Shown here piece after piece: positions 16,218-24,916 of a stretch of 64,000 nt of DNA. Under the pieces are notes generated by a model. The model did not search any database. It saw nothing but the letters and a program-made list of their open reading frames with translations, and was not told where the DNA came from. The translations under genes and the position numbers were made by a program. Each line of letters begins with the position of its first letter. Position 1 is the stretch's first letter. The DNA lies in assembly GCA_947258545.1 (NCBI GenBank), contig CAMYJI010000005.1, positions 28,796 to 92,795 of the forward strand, read 5' to 3'. Source of the stretch: an uncultured Ectothiorhodospiraceae bacterium (GTDB lineage: Bacteria > Pseudomonadota > Gammaproteobacteria > UBA9214).

Positions 16218-18068
16218 ATGGAATCGGGTCGATGCCCACTGACGGGGCTGCTTGCCTTTACCTGCTTATTCAACAGCCTGACACCGGAGGCCGCCACCAG
16301 GCAATCCCCGCTCGTGGTCACCGCCACCCGCATGGCACAAACGGCTGATGAAACGCTCTCCGCAATCACCGTCATTACCCGTGCCGAAATCGAACGCAGC
16401 CAGGCGGGCAGCATTACCGAATTACTGCGTGGACGTACCGGTATCGACATTGCCAACCAGGGGGGCGCAGGCCAGCTGACCTCGATACTCATGCGCGGCA
16501 CCAATCCCGGCCATGTCACCCTGCTGATCGACGGCCTCCGTACGGGTTCCGTGACCGCGGGCAGGGTGTCGTGGGAATTCATCCCGTTGCAACAGGTCGA
16601 ACGCATTGAAATCGTACGCGGTCCCAACTCGGCCCTGTACGGCTCAGAGGCGATCGGCGGCGTCATCCAGATCTTCACCCGGCGCGGCAAGGGCCCGCTG
16701 CAGTGGAGTGCTATTGCCGGCGGCGGGCGTTACAACTCCCTCGAGGCGGCACTGGACTTCAGCGGCAGCGTCGACGACAACTGGTACTCCGGCCAGCTCT
16801 CCAGGCTGAAAACCGATGGTTTTGATGCCCGCGAACCCACTGTTGAGTTCGGAATCCCGATTAATGACCCGGATGACGACGGTCACGACAGCACGTCCCT
16901 GAGTCTCAGGGCCGGGCACCGTTTTTCCGGCGGGGCCGAACTCGAATTTCACGGTCTGCACGCGGAGGGCAACGTCGAGTTCGACAGCAACGATCCCTTT
17001 CCCAACCAGGACGATTTCGTCGAGCAGGTGCTGGGGGTGTCATTGCGCGCACCCCTGACCGAGTACCTGAACCTTACCGCCACGGCGGGCCGCAGCCTGG
17101 ATGAAAGGAAGAGCTTTCGTTCCGGGACTCCCGGCTCGGCAACACAGTTTGACTCGGAACGCCGCAGTTTCTCACTGCAGGGGGACTATTCGCGTTCCGA
17201 TGCGGACATCTTCACCCTCGGTCTTGACTACCATGACGACCGGGTCGACAGTTCCACACCTTACAACGAAACCGCGCGTTACACGCAGGCGGTGTTTGCG
17301 CAGTACCGCGGCGAGCGAGGTAGACACACTCTGCTGACGCGCATCCGGCCACTGGATGACGAGCAGTTCGGCAGCCAAACGACCGGCAACCTGGCATGGG
17401 GTTACCAGCTGCATGCGACGACCCGCCTGATCGCATCCTGGGGCACGGCGTACACGGCACCCACTTTCAATGACCTGTACTTCCCGGACTTCATGGGCTT
17501 CCCCAGCAGCAACCCGGACCTTGACCCCGAAGAATCGGAAACCCTCGAGATCGGTGCTGAAGGCCGTGCCGGTGGGCTCGACTGGGACCTGCGCGTCTTC
17601 CGCACACGCATCGACAACCTGATCGTATTCGACCTGGCCACCTTCCTGCCGGCCAATGTGAATGAAGCCACCATAGAAGGACTGGAGGCCTCGCTGTCCG
17701 GCGATCTGTATGGCTGGACAACGAGCACTTCTGCAACCTTCCTGAAACCGCGCGATGACAACACCGGCAATATTCTGCCGCGGCGCGCCAAGCGCAGCCT
17801 CAAGCTGGACATCGACCGCCGGTTCGGAAGAACCGGCATCGGCGCCTCATTCATTGCGCAGAGCTCCCGCTTTGATGACCGGGGCAATACGATCGAGCTG
17901 GGCGGATACGGCCAGCTCGATCTGCGTGCCTCATGGCAACTGGACCGCAACTGGCAATTGCAGGGCCGCCTGGAAAACGCTTTCGACAAGGACTACCAGA
18001 GCGTCAACACCTACAACACCGCAGGGCGCAACCTGTTCGTGACCCTGCGCTACCGCGCGGGTAACTAG
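16218..18068 (+). CDS. btuB: TonB-dependent vitamin B12 receptor BtuB
   Basis: 616 residues from ATG 16218, which has GGAG eight bases upstream; a GTG seven codons earlier lacks one. A signal sequence is followed by a TonB box-like SPLVVTATR and the plug (ITELLRGRTGIDI, LIDGLRTGSVTAG, VERIEIVRGPNSALYGSEAI). The beta-barrel follows, with a late TonB-receptor motif (LENAFDKDYQSVNTYNTAGR). The sequence ends LFVTLRYRAGN, without the usual final aromatic residue. It lies directly behind the cobalamin riboswitch, which fixes the ligand as cobalamin or a related corrinoid. Confidence 0.93.
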   Translation: MESGRCPLTGLLAFTCLFNSLTPEAATRQSPLVVTATRMAQTADETLSAITVITRAEIERSQAGSITELLRGRTGIDIANQGGAGQLTSILMRGTNPGHVTLLIDGLRTGSVTAGRVSWEFIPLQQVERIEIVRGPNSALYGSEAIGGVIQIFTRRGKGPLQWSAIAGGGRYNSLEAALDFSGSVDDNWYSGQLSRLKTDGFDAREPTVEFGIPINDPDDDGHDSTSLSLRAGHRFSGGAELEFHGLHAEGNVEFDSNDPFPNQDDFVEQVLGVSLRAPLTEYLNLTATAGRSLDERKSFRSGTPGSATQFDSERRSFSLQGDYSRSDADIFTLGLDYHDDRVDSSTPYNETARYTQAVFAQYRGERGRHTLLTRIRPLDDEQFGSQTTGNLAWGYQLHATTRLIASWGTAYTAPTFNDLYFPDFMGFPSSNPDLDPEESETLEIGAEGRAGGLDWDLRVFRTRIDNLIVFDLATFLPANVNEATIEGLEASLSGDLYGWTTSTSATFLKPRDDNTGNILPRRAKRSLKLDIDRRFGRTGIGASFIAQSSRFDDRGNTIELGGYGQLDLRASWQLDRNWQLQGRLENAFDKDYQSVNTYNTAGRNLFVTLRYRAGN

Positions 18069-18078
18069 GGGCACCACC

Positions 18079-18783
18079 ATGCTGCGTTTTATCGCCCTTT
18101 CACTGGCAATGCACGGCCTGCTTATCGGGGCCTGGTATGACCAGGAAACAGGGCCGGAGGAAATCAGCGGTGGCAGGACACTCGCGCTGGCATTGCTGCC
18201 GAACGCTGCAAAGGAAACGGACAACCGCATAAAAGCCCAGGCTGATCACAACACGCAGAACACGGCGCGTGCAGCACTGCAGCCCACACCACTCAGTCAT
18301 CGCAGGACACGTGCACAGGAAAAGCAGCAGACCTTGCCGGTAGCCGCCAACCATCAACAGTCTGTGCCTGCACGCGCCGACCACATTGCTGCGGCCGCAT
18401 CCGTCACGAGCGGGGATACCCTTGCAACGGCGACCCGTGGATTAGCCAGCCCAGCGTACGAAGCAACAACTCCTGCAGCAGACGACATGCTTGCAAGGCA
18501 TTCCGTACAAACCGCTGTTTCCATAGCGCTCAAGGAGAATTTCCGCTACCCGAGGATTGCCCGTCGCAATGGCTGGGAAGGAACGGTAATCCTCGCTATA
18601 CGGGTGCTACCGGACGGGCAACTGACGGACATACTGGTCTCCAGCAGTTCCGGGCACCCGGTGCTTGACCGCGCCGCCATCAAAATCTTGCAGACCGCAA
18701 GCGTGCCACAGGCAAAACAGTGGCTGAATGACCAGGCCGTTGATCTTGTAGTACCTGTTGAATACAGGCTTCTGGAGGGCTGA
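18079..18783 (+). CDS. TonB-family energy transducer
   Basis: 234 residues. There is one N-terminal membrane anchor (RFIALSLAMHGLLIGAWY) and a polar, Gln/Thr/Ala-rich linker with few prolines. The C-terminal TonB domain is NFRYPRIARRNGWEGTVILA, then VLPDGQLTDILVSSSSGHPVLDRAAIKIL. It transmits the proton-motive force to outer-membrane receptors. Lying between btuB (11 bp) and the adenosyltransferase (2 bp), it is probably dedicated to B12 uptake. The missing Pro-rich rod is unusual for a TonB. Confidence 0.87.
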   Translation: MLRFIALSLAMHGLLIGAWYDQETGPEEISGGRTLALALLPNAAKETDNRIKAQADHNTQNTARAALQPTPLSHRRTRAQEKQQTLPVAANHQQSVPARADHIAAAASVTSGDTLATATRGLASPAYEATTPAADDMLARHSVQTAVSIALKENFRYPRIARRNGWEGTVILAIRVLPDGQLTDILVSSSSGHPVLDRAAIKILQTASVPQAKQWLNDQAVDLVVPVEYRLLEG

Positions 18784-18784
18784 C

Positions 18785-19330
18785 ATGGGTAACCGACTGA
18801 CGAAGATCTACACCCGTACCGGGGATGATGGCACCACCGGCCTGAGTGACGGTGGACGTATCGACAAGGACGACCCACGCATCGAGGCCATCGGCGAAAT
18901 TGACGAACTCAACAGCACCATCGGCCTGCTGCTCAGCAAAGACGTTCCAGAAACCATCCGTTCGACATTGACAGGTATACAGCACCGCCTGTTCGACATC
19001 GGCGGCGAACTGAGCATGCCTGGCCACAACACCCTGCAGCCGGACCGTGTCAAGGCGCTGGAACAGGCCCTCGATGAATTCAACAGCGAACTGCCGGCCC
19101 TGAAGGAATTCATCCTCCCGGGCGGTACTCCGGCTGCCGCCTCTTGTCACCTTGCGCGCGCCGTCTGCCGCCGCGCCGAGCGCTGTGTCCACCGGCTGGC
19201 GAAAACCGCAGCGGTCAACCCGACGACGTTGAAATACCTGAACCGTCTGTCCGACCTGTTGTTTGTTATGGCGCGCCAGCTGAACAGGCAGGCGGGATAC
19301 CCGGACGTTTTCTGGCAGCATGAGAGGTGA
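18785..19330 (+). CDS. PduO-type cob(I)alamin adenosyltransferase
   Basis: 181 residues from ATG 18785. The ATP-binding N-terminus is IYTRTGDDGTTGLSDGGRI, followed by DDPRIEAIGEIDELNS. The second conserved block is FILPGGTPAAASCHLARAVC, then RRAERC. Both are diagnostic of the PduO/MMAB class rather than CobA or EutT. It attaches the 5'-deoxyadenosyl group to cob(I)alamin in the cytoplasm. It is the last gene of the riboswitch-controlled operon, so imported B12 would be turned directly into the coenzyme that closes the riboswitch. Confidence 0.94.
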   Translation: MGNRLTKIYTRTGDDGTTGLSDGGRIDKDDPRIEAIGEIDELNSTIGLLLSKDVPETIRSTLTGIQHRLFDIGGELSMPGHNTLQPDRVKALEQALDEFNSELPALKEFILPGGTPAAASCHLARAVCRRAERCVHRLAKTAAVNPTTLKYLNRLSDLLFVMARQLNRQAGYPDVFWQHER

Positions 19331-19925
19331 ATGACAAGGTTATTATCTGTATCAGTCTGTATTTGATCTGGCAGGCAGTTTCAGGTCAATTCAAGCCCCG
19401 GTCGTTTCCACAAGTGTCCGGTAACGGCCGCCAAGAGCAGTTACTCCCGCAAATAAAAAACGGCGGCCCAAAGGCCGCCGCTCCTCCCCCCTCGTTTCCT
19501 CCCACCCAAGGTCTATGCAGGAGAATAGTTTAGAGGCCAGTAGGGGGGCCATTAGGGAAAATACTTACACTGTAGAATCGGAACGGCATGTTTCGCAAAG
19601 TTATCAAGAGAGCCGATGTCGTCCATCTAACGTACTTGTCTGGATTTTAACTTTTTTTTAATTGCCGGGCCCGGCTAAAACACGACCTTTTGATCAATAT
19701 GGAAGCGGCCTAAAGGGCCGTCACTGAATAAACAGTATTGATCTGATTTCTTGCTTCTGGGTATGCCAATCTGCCACAGCAAGCGGGTCTTCCGGCGATA
19801 AAGAGTTGCCGATCTGTATGTCAGCAGGCTGTTGTACTGAATAGAGATCTCGAGAGGAAAATATCTCCGGCGTATTTGATTAAAGCGTGCTCAGATACTA
19901 ATTACTGATACGAATCAACCAGGAC
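19331..19925. other. Intergenic region, mostly without recognisable features
   Basis: It lies between the convergent adenosyltransferase and lipoprotein genes. Apart from the hairpin at 19455-19480, I see no gene, tRNA or dispersed repeat. It contains a perfect 12-bp palindrome GCCGGGCCCGGC near 19663, after a run of T, and looks more AT-rich than the neighbouring genes. Confidence 0.6.
19455..19480 (-). terminator. Intrinsic terminator on the minus strand
   Basis: CGGCGGCC (19461-19468), a four-base loop and GGCCGCCG (19473-19480) form a perfect 8-bp GC stem. Read on the minus strand it is followed by TTTTTTATTT (19460-19451), the classical rho-independent pattern. It would end transcription coming from the lipoprotein gene. 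On the plus strand no T-run follows, so it is a weaker candidate for ending the btuB operon. Confidence 0.7.
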
Positions 19926-20279
19926 CTAGTTGAGTACCTTGTATCCACGGTTGCGCAGACAATTCTTTATCACGCGATCCTTCTCGTTTTTAGCCTTGCT
20001 GCCACCGCCTACCGCACCGGTTACGGATCCGGCACCAGCGAGCCTGCCTGCAGTTCGGCTGTTATCCACGATCGCGCCGATCACACCACCAAGGACTGCA
20101 CCGCCGACGGCCCCCCTGGCTACCTCGGCCTCGGTCGGGACCTGTTCCGCATAGACGTTGCATTCGGCCAGGTCACGATCATACATTGACATGTCCGTTC
20201 CGTTCTGGTCTACGATAATTCTTTGTGATGAACAAGCCGCTAACAACATTAGCGCAACCAAAATGCCGATTCGGTACAT
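19926..20279 (-). CDS. Glycine-zipper lipoprotein
   Basis: 117 residues. The signal peptide ends in the lipobox LAAC (Cys16), so it is a lipoprotein. A conserved segment with paired cysteines (DRDLAECNVYAEQV...IKNCLRNRGYKV) encloses a glycine zipper (GAVGGAVLGGVIGAIVDN, then GRLAGAGSVTGAVGGG). Such proteins resemble the Rcs/SlyB-type outer-membrane lipoproteins that span or stiffen membranes. The exact role is unknown. A minus-strand terminator lies about 450 bp downstream. Confidence 0.85.
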   Translation of the reverse strand: MYRIGILVALMLLAACSSQRIIVDQNGTDMSMYDRDLAECNVYAEQVPTEAEVARGAVGGAVLGGVIGAIVDNSRTAGRLAGAGSVTGAVGGGSKAKNEKDRVIKNCLRNRGYKVLN

Positions 20280-20889
20280 CGCCTAGTCTCCTGCGTTTGG
20301 AAAATTATCAGCCATTCGCCAGCCCATTGCCACGATTACGCGACATATTCTACCACCCGGGCCGGTGCTGACAGTGCATCTTTAACAAAAGATGACAATA
20401 GCGTGGTGTATTGATCTCGATTTGGAATGGAGCGAGTCAATCCGGAAATATATTCATTAATCCAGAGTTGTGTGCAAGTGAACGTCCGAAAAGATGGCGG
20501 ATTCAACCGTGTCCGGTGCAATTTCCTGCATGTTTGCGTTCCACTCAAGATTAATGGAACAAAGATGATGCAGAGGAAATCGTGGTGAGTCACTATTCCT
20601 GACTGTGCCTCCCCACCAGGGAGCATCCAATCGAAAGGCAGGTCTTCCATGATTGCGGATTACCAGTACCACAGAAACGCCTGCCCGCATACTTGCCTGC
20701 ACATGAGCAGCCTTCGCAAGCACAAGCTAAGTGGGTGTCCGATCCTGCTAATTTCCACTTCTTAATATGCATAATATGATTGACACATCAGGTTCGAAAC
20801 GGATCATGCGGGATTTGACAATACAAGCAGTATCACTTCCATAGTTTCTAGATATTATCTGTCGCTGTTGTATTTGATATTTCTTGCTT
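20280..20889. other. Intergenic region without recognised gene
   Basis: About 610 bp between the lipoprotein and btuF genes. The short open frames on the minus strand (about 20340-20720) have no recognisable domain, no clear ribosome binding site and mutually overlapping frames. I see no dispersed repeat here, unlike most other gaps in the window. It may be remnant sequence or contain an undetected RNA. Confidence 0.5.
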
Positions 20890-21795
20890 TCACTTCTCAC
20901 TTTGACTGCGCACTTCGTCGAGCAGGCGACATAACTGTTCCGCACCGTCCAGCACACGCGGCGAATGACGCACCATCACGTCACGCGGAATTGTAAAGAG
21001 ATGCCCGTTCTGCACCGCCGTCAGTTCCTGCCAGCGTGACCACCTCTTGTGCAAACCAGGCAGTGCCTCTGCGCCTCCGCCGGCAATGATCGCCTGCGGA
21101 TCTGCTGCCAGCACCGCCTCTACACCGATCTGTGGCGCCAGGCCCGGCAGCTTGTTGAATACGTTGCGGCCGCCGCACAGGCGAATGACATCGCTGATAA
21201 GATGCTCCCCATTGACGGTCATGAGCGGCCGCTGCCAGATTGAATAGAACACGCTGACCTTATCGCGCTGCGCATAACGCCGGGCCAGGGCGGCATGGCG
21301 ATGCCTGAAGGCACTGACCTGTTCACGCGCCTGTTCAGTGCTGCCGGCCAGCAAGCCGAAGCGTTCCAGGCTGGTCACAACGTCCTCCAGGCGACGTGGT
21401 TCGGAGACAAACACCTGCAGGCCCAGCTGGCGCAGCCGCCTGACCTGGTGGGCCGGATTCCCGCTTTGCCAGGCAATCACCAGCTCCGGCCGCAGACCGA
21501 CAATGGCTTCCAGGTCCAGCCCGTTGCCGCCACTGATGCGCGGCAGGCTTTCCGCGGCAGCGGGATAGTTGCTGTATTCGGACACCCCGACGACGGCAGC
21601 GCCGGCACCGGCGGCGAACAACAGTTCGGTGATATGCGGCGCCAGGCTGGCGATGCGCTGCACGGGTTGCTCGAATGCGAACCGGTTGCCGGCATCATCC
21701 GTCACCAGTATCGCCGGCCACGCCGGCGTCAGCGGCACCACCCACAGCAGCAACAGACCGAACAGCCGGGAAGGTCCCTGTGTTGATATCACCAT
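20890..21795 (-). CDS. btuF: Cobalamin-binding periplasmic protein (BtuF-like)
   Basis: 301 residues. A signal peptide (about 1-28) is followed by the helical-backbone binding-protein fold: RIASLAPHITELLFAAGAGAAVVGVSEYSNYP, then DLEAIVGLRPELVIAW, VFVSEPRRLEDVVTSLERFG, and a second lobe with CGGRNVF and VEAVLAADPQAIIAGGG (shown as separate motifs). These match the cobalamin-binding BtuF group. It would deliver B12 from BtuB to BtuCD, which lie about 5 kb away on the other strand. No riboswitch is seen in front of it. Confidence 0.88.
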   Translation of the reverse strand: MVISTQGPSRLFGLLLLWVVPLTPAWPAILVTDDAGNRFAFEQPVQRIASLAPHITELLFAAGAGAAVVGVSEYSNYPAAAESLPRISGGNGLDLEAIVGLRPELVIAWQSGNPAHQVRRLRQLGLQVFVSEPRRLEDVVTSLERFGLLAGSTEQAREQVSAFRHRHAALARRYAQRDKVSVFYSIWQRPLMTVNGEHLISDVIRLCGGRNVFNKLPGLAPQIGVEAVLAADPQAIIAGGGAEALPGLHKRWSRWQELTAVQNGHLFTIPRDVMVRHSPRVLDGAEQLCRLLDEVRSQSEK

Positions 21796-21888
21796 GTGCA
21801 GAATTCAGGCCTCAGGGTACTCCAGACAGGCAACCGGTTGCGTTATACTCTCGCGTCCAGCAAGCAGATACAAGACGAAAGCACGCAC

Positions 21889-22659
21889 ATGCAATCACCC
21901 GTAGTGCTGATAGGTGTCGGCGAAACGGGCGGGGTCTTTGCCCGCGGCCTGCTGCGCGCCGGTTACCCCGTCTATCCCGTCGCCCGCAATGACGATATCG
22001 CCGTCGCGGCGCAGGAACTGCCGGCACCGGCACTGGTGTTGGTGGCGGTTGCCGAGCCTGACCTGCACCCGGTACTGGAACAGATACCCCCTGCCTGGCA
22101 GGCGCGCCTGGGGCTGCTGCAGAACGAGCTGTTGCCGCGCGACTGGGAACACTACGGTTTTATCAATCCCACCGTAATCTCGGTGTGGTTCGAGAAAAAA
22201 CCCGGCCAGGATGCCAGGGTGCTGATACCCTCACCGGTGTTCGGGCCACAGGCCGAGCTACTCGTGGAGGCACTCGGCACCATCAATATCCCGGCACGGG
22301 TAGTGAAAAGCGCCACTGACATGCTGCGGGAACTGGTTATCAAGAACGTCTACATTGTCACCACGAACTGCGCTGGCCTCGTCACCGGCGGTACGGTGAG
22401 CGGGTTGTGGACGAACCACCGCAAACTGGCGGAGGCCGTGGCCCTCGAGGTCATCCAGATCCAGGAGACCCTCACAGGACAGTCATTGCCCACCGCCGAA
22501 CTCGTCCAGGGCATGCTGACCGCCTTTGACGGCGATCCCGATCATCGCTGCATGGGAAGAAGCGCTCCAGCACGTCTGCAACGCGCCCTGGAACAGGCCG
22601 ATGCCGCCGGGCTGGCAGTGCCCAGCTTGCGGGAGATCGCTGCACGACAGGCGCAGTAA
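21889..22659 (+). CDS. Ketopantoate reductase-like NAD(P)-binding protein
   Basis: 256 residues from ATG 21889, which opens directly onto the dinucleotide-binding strand (SPVVLIGVGETGGVFARGLL, with GxGxxGxxxA). Downstream, KNVYIVTTNCAGLVTGGTVS and an all-helical C-terminal region resemble the ApbA/PanE fold. The family's catalytic Lys/Asn/Glu set is only partly evident (K in VIKN, N in TTN), so pantothenate synthesis is not certain. It is divergent from btuF with less than 100 bp between their starts. Confidence 0.72.
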   Translation: MQSPVVLIGVGETGGVFARGLLRAGYPVYPVARNDDIAVAAQELPAPALVLVAVAEPDLHPVLEQIPPAWQARLGLLQNELLPRDWEHYGFINPTVISVWFEKKPGQDARVLIPSPVFGPQAELLVEALGTINIPARVVKSATDMLRELVIKNVYIVTTNCAGLVTGGTVSGLWTNHRKLAEAVALEVIQIQETLTGQSLPTAELVQGMLTAFDGDPDHRCMGRSAPARLQRALEQADAAGLAVPSLREIAARQAQ

Positions 22660-22670
22660 GAAATCGGGGA

Positions 22671-22801
22671 CATTCTGCTTTTTCATACAAAACGGTAGGT
22701 CGGATTAGCGTAAGTGTAATCCGACGCTCTTAAATGTCGGATTACGGTGCTGCACACCTAAATCCGGCCTACAAATACCGTTTCGTCGAAAAAAGCAGAA
22801 T
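22671..22801. repeat. MITE-like inverted-repeat element of about 130 bp
   Basis: The outer arms CATTCTGCTTTTT (22671-22683) and AAAAAAGCAGAATG (about 22788-22801) are inverted copies. Next inside are ACAAAACGG and CCGTTTCG. The centre is a GTAGGTCGGATTAGCG / TAATCCGAC element also found at about 8478 and 36811. The element fills the gap between the convergent KPR-like and ROK genes, and its right end reaches within 10 bp of the ROK stop. Confidence 0.7.
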
Positions 22802-22809
22802 GACTCCTG

Positions 22810-23739
22810 TTACTCCACGGCGGGCCACAACCAGGCGGCACCTCGCACCCCGCTGGAATCGCCGTGCATCGCCCTGACCAGCTGCGTCTCGACACGATCT
22901 GAAAACACATAGCGCGCCCACAACGCCGGCACAGACGCATACAACGTGTCGATATTGGACACGCCACCACCGAGCACGATCACGTCCGGGTCGATCACGT
23001 TGATGACACTGGCGAGCGCCCGGGCCATGCGGTCGGCGTGGCGCTGCAGACATTCCTTGGCCGGGGCATCCCCCTTGGCTGCACGCCGGCTGATCTCGAC
23101 GGCATCAAGCGTCTCGCCTTGCCGATCCGCGTAGTCACGCGCCAGGCCGGTACCGGACAACCAGGTCTCGATGCAGCCCTGCAGTCCACAATAGCAATCG
23201 GGTCCCGGTAACTCGTCGGGACGCGGCCACGGCAGGGGATTATGCCCCCATTCGCCGGCAATGCCGTTCGGTCCCGCAACCAGCTTGCCGTCAACGACGA
23301 TTCCACCACCGGTTCCGGTGCCGACAATCACTCCGAATACCACGGCCGCGCCGGCCGCGGCCCCGTCCGAGGCCTCCGACAGGGCAAAGCAGTCCGCGTC
23401 GTTGGCAAACTGCAGGGGACTCTCCAGCAAGGCCTCGAGATCGCGGCGCAGGGGTTGGCCATTCAGGCACACCGAGTTGGAATTCTTGACCAGGCCGGTT
23501 GCCCGCGACCAGGAGCCGGGCATGCCGATGCCCACCGGGCAGGTGCGGCCCGCGTCGCGTTCCAGTGCGGCCACCAGGTCACGGATCGCAACCAGCGTGC
23601 CCGGATAGTCACCAACCGGCGTCGCCACCCGCTCACGGGCACGTACGGCGCCGTCCGACGCCAGCACGATGCCTTCTATCTTGGTCCCGCCGAGATCGAT
23701 CCCGATTCGCATGGTGGCCATGGCCGCACGGCCTGTCAT
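22810..23739 (-). CDS. ROK-family sugar kinase
   Basis: 309 residues. ATP-binding GIDLGGTKIEGIVL lies at the N-terminus, with substrate and catalytic FANDADCFALSE, and VIVGTGTGGGIVVDGKL. The zinc-binding ROK signature is GEWGHNPLP...CYCGLQGCIETWLSG, with the His and three Cys ligands all present. ROK kinases of this type phosphorylate fructose or glucose, most often as fructokinase-like enzymes in proteobacteria. The ATG at 23739 overlaps the upstream phosphatase stop as ATGA; a second in-frame ATG nine codons later is possible. Confidence 0.9.
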   Translation of the reverse strand: MTGRAAMATMRIGIDLGGTKIEGIVLASDGAVRARERVATPVGDYPGTLVAIRDLVAALERDAGRTCPVGIGMPGSWSRATGLVKNSNSVCLNGQPLRRDLEALLESPLQFANDADCFALSEASDGAAAGAAVVFGVIVGTGTGGGIVVDGKLVAGPNGIAGEWGHNPLPWPRPDELPGPDCYCGLQGCIETWLSGTGLARDYADRQGETLDAVEISRRAAKGDAPAKECLQRHADRMARALASVINVIDPDVIVLGGGVSNIDTLYASVPALWARYVFSDRVETQLVRAMHGDSSGVRGAAWLWPAVE

Positions 23740-24341
23740 TCACTGGCGCGGAAGACCAGGTTGAAGATACGGTCTCGGTCGGTGCGAATACGGCTGATGC
23801 CGGCGTTGGCTATGCTGATACGGTACATGCTGGCGAGCGGGACATCGAGGGCATGCGCCATGATGGCGCGGATCACCCCGGCATGCGCTACCACCAGCAC
23901 CGACTGCCCGGGAAATCGCTCCAGCAACTCGACAAATCCGGACTGTACACGCGCATAGAAGGCATCCAGCGGCTCGGCACCCGCCGGGCGGTTACTGACC
24001 GGGTCCCGGTAAAAGCGTGCGACCTGGCCGGGTGTTATCTGTTCCAGCTCGGCGCGGGTTTTGCCTTCCCACTCACCGAAGCCGACCTCCCGGAAGCGCG
24101 GCTCCCGATGAACCGACAGTTGGTGCCGCTCACCCAGCGAATCAGCAAACTCACAGCAGCGCAGCAGCGGCGAGGTGACAATCTGTTGCCAGTCGGCCGA
24201 TTCGCCCACGGCAGACCACATCTGCTGCCAGCCCTTTTTGCTCAGTGCATCATCAATCTGGCCACGATAGCGCCGGCCCCCGATCGGTTCGCCATGGCGC
24301 AGGAGATCAATCCGGGTCTCTCGATAGGAATCCGAAGCCAT
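23736..24341 (-). CDS. Histidine phosphatase family protein (CobC/GpmB-like)
   Basis: 201 residues from ATG 24341, which has a GGAG eight bases upstream. The catalytic RHG motif is DLLRHGEPIGG. The second His is in VLVVAHAGVIRAIMAHAL, with Arg in TSPLLRCCEFAD and Glu in REVGFGEWEG, the full histidine-phosphatase set. The pattern resembles alpha-ribazole phosphatase (CobC), which would fit a B12-salvaging organism. However, no other nucleotide-loop genes are nearby, so a general phosphatase is equally possible. It overlaps the ROK kinase gene and follows ampD by 14 bp. Confidence 0.85.
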   Translation of the reverse strand: MASDSYRETRIDLLRHGEPIGGRRYRGQIDDALSKKGWQQMWSAVGESADWQQIVTSPLLRCCEFADSLGERHQLSVHREPRFREVGFGEWEGKTRAELEQITPGQVARFYRDPVSNRPAGAEPLDAFYARVQSGFVELLERFPGQSVLVVAHAGVIRAIMAHALDVPLASMYRISIANAGISRIRTDRDRIFNLVFRASE

Positions 24342-24355
24342 CAACACCACTCCAT

Positions 24356-24916
24356 TCAGGTCACATCAGCCGGCAACCGGTCCCTGAGACACTGCCAGTC
24401 GAAGGCAGGGCCCGGGTCCGTCTTGCGCCCGGGTGCGATATCGGAATGCCCGGCGATGCGCTCGTATGACAGGCCCGGGAAGGCCTGCACCAAGGACCGT
24501 ATGACCGCGGCAAGCCGGTCATACTGGACGGGGGTATAGGGTTCGTCATCCAGGCCTTCGAGTTCAATACCAATGGAAAAATCATTGCAGGCACTGCAGC
24601 CATCATAGCAAGACTCGCCGGCATGCCAGGCGCGCTTGTTGAATGGCACATACTGCACGCTCTCGCCGTCGCGCCGGATCAGCAGATGACTGGAGACGCA
24701 CAATCCCTCCAGCTCCGAGAAGTAGGGGTGTGCGCCGGTGTCGAGCCGGTTGGTGAACAGGTCATCGATCCAGTGACCGCCGTATTCCCCCGGCGGCAGG
24801 CTAATGCCGTGAATGACGATCAGGGATATATCGTTGCAGTCGGGACGTTCGTCACAGTTCGGCGAGGGCACCTGCCGTGCATCGGACAACAGCCCGTCGG
24901 TCACATCGATCTTCAC
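24356..24916 (-). CDS. ampD: 1,6-anhydro-N-acetylmuramyl-L-alanine amidase AmpD
   Basis: 186 residues. Zinc ligands are the His in IVIHGISLPPG, the His in GHSDIAPGRKTDPGPAF, and the Asp a few residues after it. RAWHAGES and SIGIELEG complete the family pattern. AmpD cleaves the peptide from anhydro-muropeptides in the cytoplasm during cell-wall recycling. The GTG start at 24916 overlaps the stop of the thioredoxin-like gene (GTGA), so the two are translationally coupled. Confidence 0.95.
   Translation of the reverse strand: MKIDVTDGLLSDARQVPSPNCDERPDCNDISLIVIHGISLPPGEYGGHWIDDLFTNRLDTGAHPYFSELEGLCVSSHLLIRRDGESVQYVPFNKRAWHAGESCYDGCSACNDFSIGIELEGLDDEPYTPVQYDRLAAVIRSLVQAFPGLSYERIAGHSDIAPGRKTDPGPAFDWQCLRDRLPADVT

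Noticed and set aside
19655..19675. GCCGGGCCCGGC palindrome as a terminator
   Set aside because: The stem is short with no usable loop and no T-run follows it; the T-run precedes it on the plus strand.
20336..20723. One or two small genes between the lipoprotein and btuF genes
   Set aside because: The overlapping frames have no ribosome site, no hydrophobic pattern and no recognisable motif.
23736..24341. Firm assignment as CobC (alpha-ribazole phosphatase)
   Set aside because: The catalytic residues are shared by the whole histidine phosphatase family and no other nucleotide-loop gene is adjacent.
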